Source: Halogeometricum sp. S3BR5-2
GTDB lineage: Archaea > Halobacteriota > Halobacteria > Halobacteriales > Haloferacaceae
Assembly: GCF_031624635.1 (NCBI RefSeq)
Contig: NZ_JAMQOQ010000001.1
Span: forward strand, 992,001 to 1,056,000
Length of the DNA stretch: 64,000 bases
Direction: 5' to 3'
Shown here piece after piece: positions 62,014 through 64,000 of this stretch; within the stretch, counting starts at the first letter, position 1, and every line of letters begins with the position of its first letter. The notes under the pieces are model-generated. The model saw only the letters and a list, made by a program, of their open reading frames with translations. It did not search any database and was not told the origin of the DNA. A program made the position numbers and the translations under genes.

Positions 62014-64000
62014 CCGCCGGCGCCTCCTGCTCGCCGGCCTCCTCGTCCTCGCCGAGTTGGATGCCCGTCACCGCGCTGACGTTGTCGCCCTGCATGGTGA
62101 CGCCGATGACGCGCTCGGACCGCTCTAAGAGCGCCGAGCGGTGCGAGACGACGACGAACTGCGCCTCGCCCGCCAGGTCGTCGACCATCTCGCCGACGCG
62201 TTCGGCGTTGGCGGCGTCGAGGAAGGCGTCCACCTCGTCGAGGGCGTAGAACGGCGCGGGGTTGTGCCGCTGGATGGCGAAGATGAACGCCAGCGCCGTG
62301 AGCGACTTCTCCCCGCCCGACATCGCGTTCAGCCGCTGGATGGGCTTGTCGCCGGGTTGGGCCTTCATCGTCAGGCCGTCCTCGAAGGGGTCTTCGGGGT
62401 TCTCCAAGAGGAGTTCCCCGGTGCCGTCCGAGAGGCGCTCGAAGATGTCGGTGAAGTTCTCGTTGATGGCGTCGAAGGCGTCCATGAACGTCGCCTTCTT
62501 CTGCGACTCGAACTGCTCGATGCGGTCCTCGATGCCGTCTCGTTCCTCTTCGAGTACGTCCCGGCGCTCCTGCATCTCTTCGAGGCTCTCCTCGACCTCG
62601 TCGTACTCGTCGATGGCGAGCATGTTGACCGGTTCGAGCGCCTCCATCTCCTCGGTGAGTTCCTCGACGGTGGCCTCGACCTCCTCGTGGTCGGGTATCG
62701 CCTCGGGGTCGTACTCGCCCACCTCCGATTCGAGTTCGTCTATCTCCCAGGCGAGACGCTCGACGCTCTCGCGCAGGTTCTCCGCGCGGGACTCCGCGCG
62801 GTCGACCTTGTCTCGCTGCTCGTCGCGTTCGCTCTTGGCCTCGCGCACGTCCTCGCGGAGGTCCGAGCGCTCGGCCTTGAGCTCCTTCAACTCCGCTTCG
62901 AGGTCGGAGACGGCCTCGCGCTTCTCTTCGAGCGTCCCCTCTTTCGCCTCGATTTTCTCCTCGTTCTCGCGGACGGCGTCGCGGGCGTCGGCCTTCCGCT
63001 CCTGCGCGCTCTCGACCGTCTCGTTCAGGTCCGCGACGGCGTCCTCGGCGTACTCCTTCTCCAACTGGAGTTCGTTGAGGCGGCCGTCGAGTTCGTCCAT
63101 CCGCGCCTCCTTCTCGTCGATGTCGGCGCGTATCTCGTCGGCCTTCGCCGTCAGTTCGGGAATCTCGGAGTCTTCGAGTTCGGATTCGAGGCCGTCGATG
63201 TCGGACTCCACGTCCGCGATGTCGGCGTTCAGCGATTCGACCTCGGCGTCGAGCGACTGCATCTCCTCGTCGACGTCCGCTCGCTCCTCGCGGAGTTCCT
63301 CGATGCGGTCCTCCAGGCGCGTTATCTCCGCCTCCTTCTCGTCGACGTCCGACTCGGCGCGTTCGATGTCGTTCTCGACCGAACGCACCCGGTCGGCGGC
63401 ATCGGAGGCCTTCTCGCGGGCGTCGTCCAGTCGGGACTCGACGTCGCGTATCTCCGACTGCAGGTCGCGGCGGTCGTCCTCCAGCGAGGATATCTCGGTG
63501 GCGAGGCGTTCGAGTCGGCCGGACCCGGACTTCGAGAAGGAGTACCGAGAGCCGCCGCCCGACCCGCCGGTCATCGCGCCGGAGCGCTCCACCAGGTCGC
63601 CGTCCAGCGTCACCATGCGGAAATCGCCCATGAACGACCGCGCCGTCTCCATGTCCTCGACGACGAGCGTCGACCCGAGGACGTACGAGAAGATGGGCTC
63701 GTACTTCGAGTCGTACTCGACGATGTTGCGCGCGAAGCCGACGACGCCGGGGTCGTTCGGCTTCGACGGCAGGCCGCGGTCGTCCATCTTCGTGATGGGG
63801 AGGAACGTCGCCCGGCCCGCGTTTCTGGACTTCAAGTAGTCGATGCAGTCGGAGCCGACGCCGTCGTCGTCGACGACGACGTGCGCGAGGCGGCCGCCGG
63901 CGGCCGTCTCGCAGGCGGTGGCGTACTCGCCGGGCACCGAGCCGAGTTGGCCGACGGTGCCGTGGACGCCCGACCGCCCCGCGTTCAGGATGGTCGTCAC
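62006..64000 (-). CDS. smc: Chromosome segregation protein SMC (C-terminal half, partial)
   Basis: The last 664 residues; the gene continues past the right edge. The first part is the hinge (GRLAHVVVDDDG, then ATFLPITKMDDRGLP and GFARNIVEYDSKYEP, near 1-130) with GGSGGGSRY at its end. A long heptad-rich coiled coil follows (about 175-490), then the C-terminal head with the ABC signature NAMSGGEKSLTALAFIFAIQ near 565 and the Walker B DEVDAFLDAAN near 595. An ATP-driven condensin that organises DNA with ScpA. Confidence 0.97.
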   Translation of the reverse strand: MTTILNAGRSGVHGTVGQLGSVPGEYATACETAAGGRLAHVVVDDDGVGSDCIDYLKSRNAGRATFLPITKMDDRGLPSKPNDPGVVGFARNIVEYDSKYEPIFSYVLGSTLVVEDMETARSFMGDFRMVTLDGDLVERSGAMTGGSGGGSRYSFSKSGSGRLERLATEISSLEDDRRDLQSEIRDVESRLDDAREKASDAADRVRSVENDIERAESDVDEKEAEITRLEDRIEELREERADVDEEMQSLDAEVESLNADIADVESDIDGLESELEDSEIPELTAKADEIRADIDEKEARMDELDGRLNELQLEKEYAEDAVADLNETVESAQERKADARDAVRENEEKIEAKEGTLEEKREAVSDLEAELKELKAERSDLREDVREAKSERDEQRDKVDRAESRAENLRESVERLAWEIDELESEVGEYDPEAIPDHEEVEATVEELTEEMEALEPVNMLAIDEYDEVEESLEEMQERRDVLEEERDGIEDRIEQFESQKKATFMDAFDAINENFTDIFERLSDGTGELLLENPEDPFEDGLTMKAQPGDKPIQRLNAMSGGEKSLTALAFIFAIQRHNPAPFYALDEVDAFLDAANAERVGEMVDDLAGEAQFVVVSHRSALLERSERVIGVTMQGDNVSAVTGIQLGEDEEAGEQEAPADD

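Noticed and set aside
1-64000. Mobile elements, CRISPR arrays, rRNA or further tRNA genes
   Set aside because: I found no transposase, direct-repeat array, or second tRNA-like fold in either strand.

Overview
The window looks like core chromosome of an extremely halophilic archaeon (class Halobacteria; the gene order feels Haloferacaceae-like, which is an inference from memory). Reasons: very high GC with strong GC bias at third codon positions, acidic proteins, Tat-type signal peptides ending in a lipobox, AT-rich TATA boxes about 25-35 bases before starts, and archaeal marker genes (TFB, Spt5, SecE, FtsZ1, CetZ, NreA, aIF2-alpha, Nop10, L44e, S27e, D-aminoacyl-tRNA deacylase, an archaeal initiator tRNA). 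I see no insertion sequence, CRISPR array, rRNA or replication origin.

Layout. 1-666: the end fragment of an NAD-binding protein and a small conserved gene. 717-10493: an eight-gene leftward operon for a Tad/type-IV-pilus-like secretion machine (coiled-coil protein, small secreted protein, VirB11/PilB-type ATPase, TadC-like membrane platform, then four overlapping genes for single-anchor, pseudopilin-like proteins, the last 1018 residues long). A CetZ tubulin gene is divergent from it. 11.8-17.3 kb: glutamate-cysteine ligase-like enzyme, a phosphatase/phosphodiesterase, DNA polymerase X and a Mut7-C RNase. 17.3-21.7 kb: small membrane, DUF302, CPBP and transcription-regulator genes. 21.7-24.2 kb: NreA DNA-repair protein and a TFB without zinc-ribbon cysteines. 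24.2-28.6 kb: oligopeptide-type binding lipoprotein, YdjM-like membrane protein, RNase HI operon, PadR regulator. 28.9-37.7 kb: pyrophosphatase, AN1-rhomboid protease, endonuclease V, SDR enzyme, Get3-like ATPase, aminotransferase, CinA, PHP protein and a double C2H2 finger protein. 37.8-39.8 kb: ftsZ1-secE-spt5. 39.9-46.7 kb: dtdA, a cation exchanger, aroE, a repeat-rich HhH protein, a decayed glutamine-amidotransferase fragment in front of a class IV aminotransferase, and a Rieske protein. 46.8 kb: initiator tRNA-Met. 46.9-52.5 kb: glycan genes (GtrA, GT2, DUF2298 protein) and a PQQ-type sugar dehydrogenase. 52.7-55.0 kb: translation operon rpl44e-rps27e-eif2a-nop10-PAC2. 55.1-64.0 kb: PhzF, phosphoribosyltransferase, AEC transporter, MTA phosphorylase, an iron-box-controlled binding lipoprotein, a frameshifted zinc-ribbon membrane protein, and scpA-smc running off the right edge.

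Working together: the ATPase, platform and pseudopilin-like genes probably build one envelope machine; SMC and ScpA form a condensin; NusG-like Spt5, SecE and FtsZ1 are a conserved archaeal housekeeping block; the L44e-to-PAC2 run is a translation/ribosome-maturation operon. The most interesting points are the pseudopilin-rich secretion operon, the zinc-less TFB, the pabA-like remnant plus palindrome insertion in the neighbouring aminotransferase gene, the iron-box promoter, and two apparent one-base frameshifts at G tracts. Family names with DUF numbers are recalled from memory and not checked by search.
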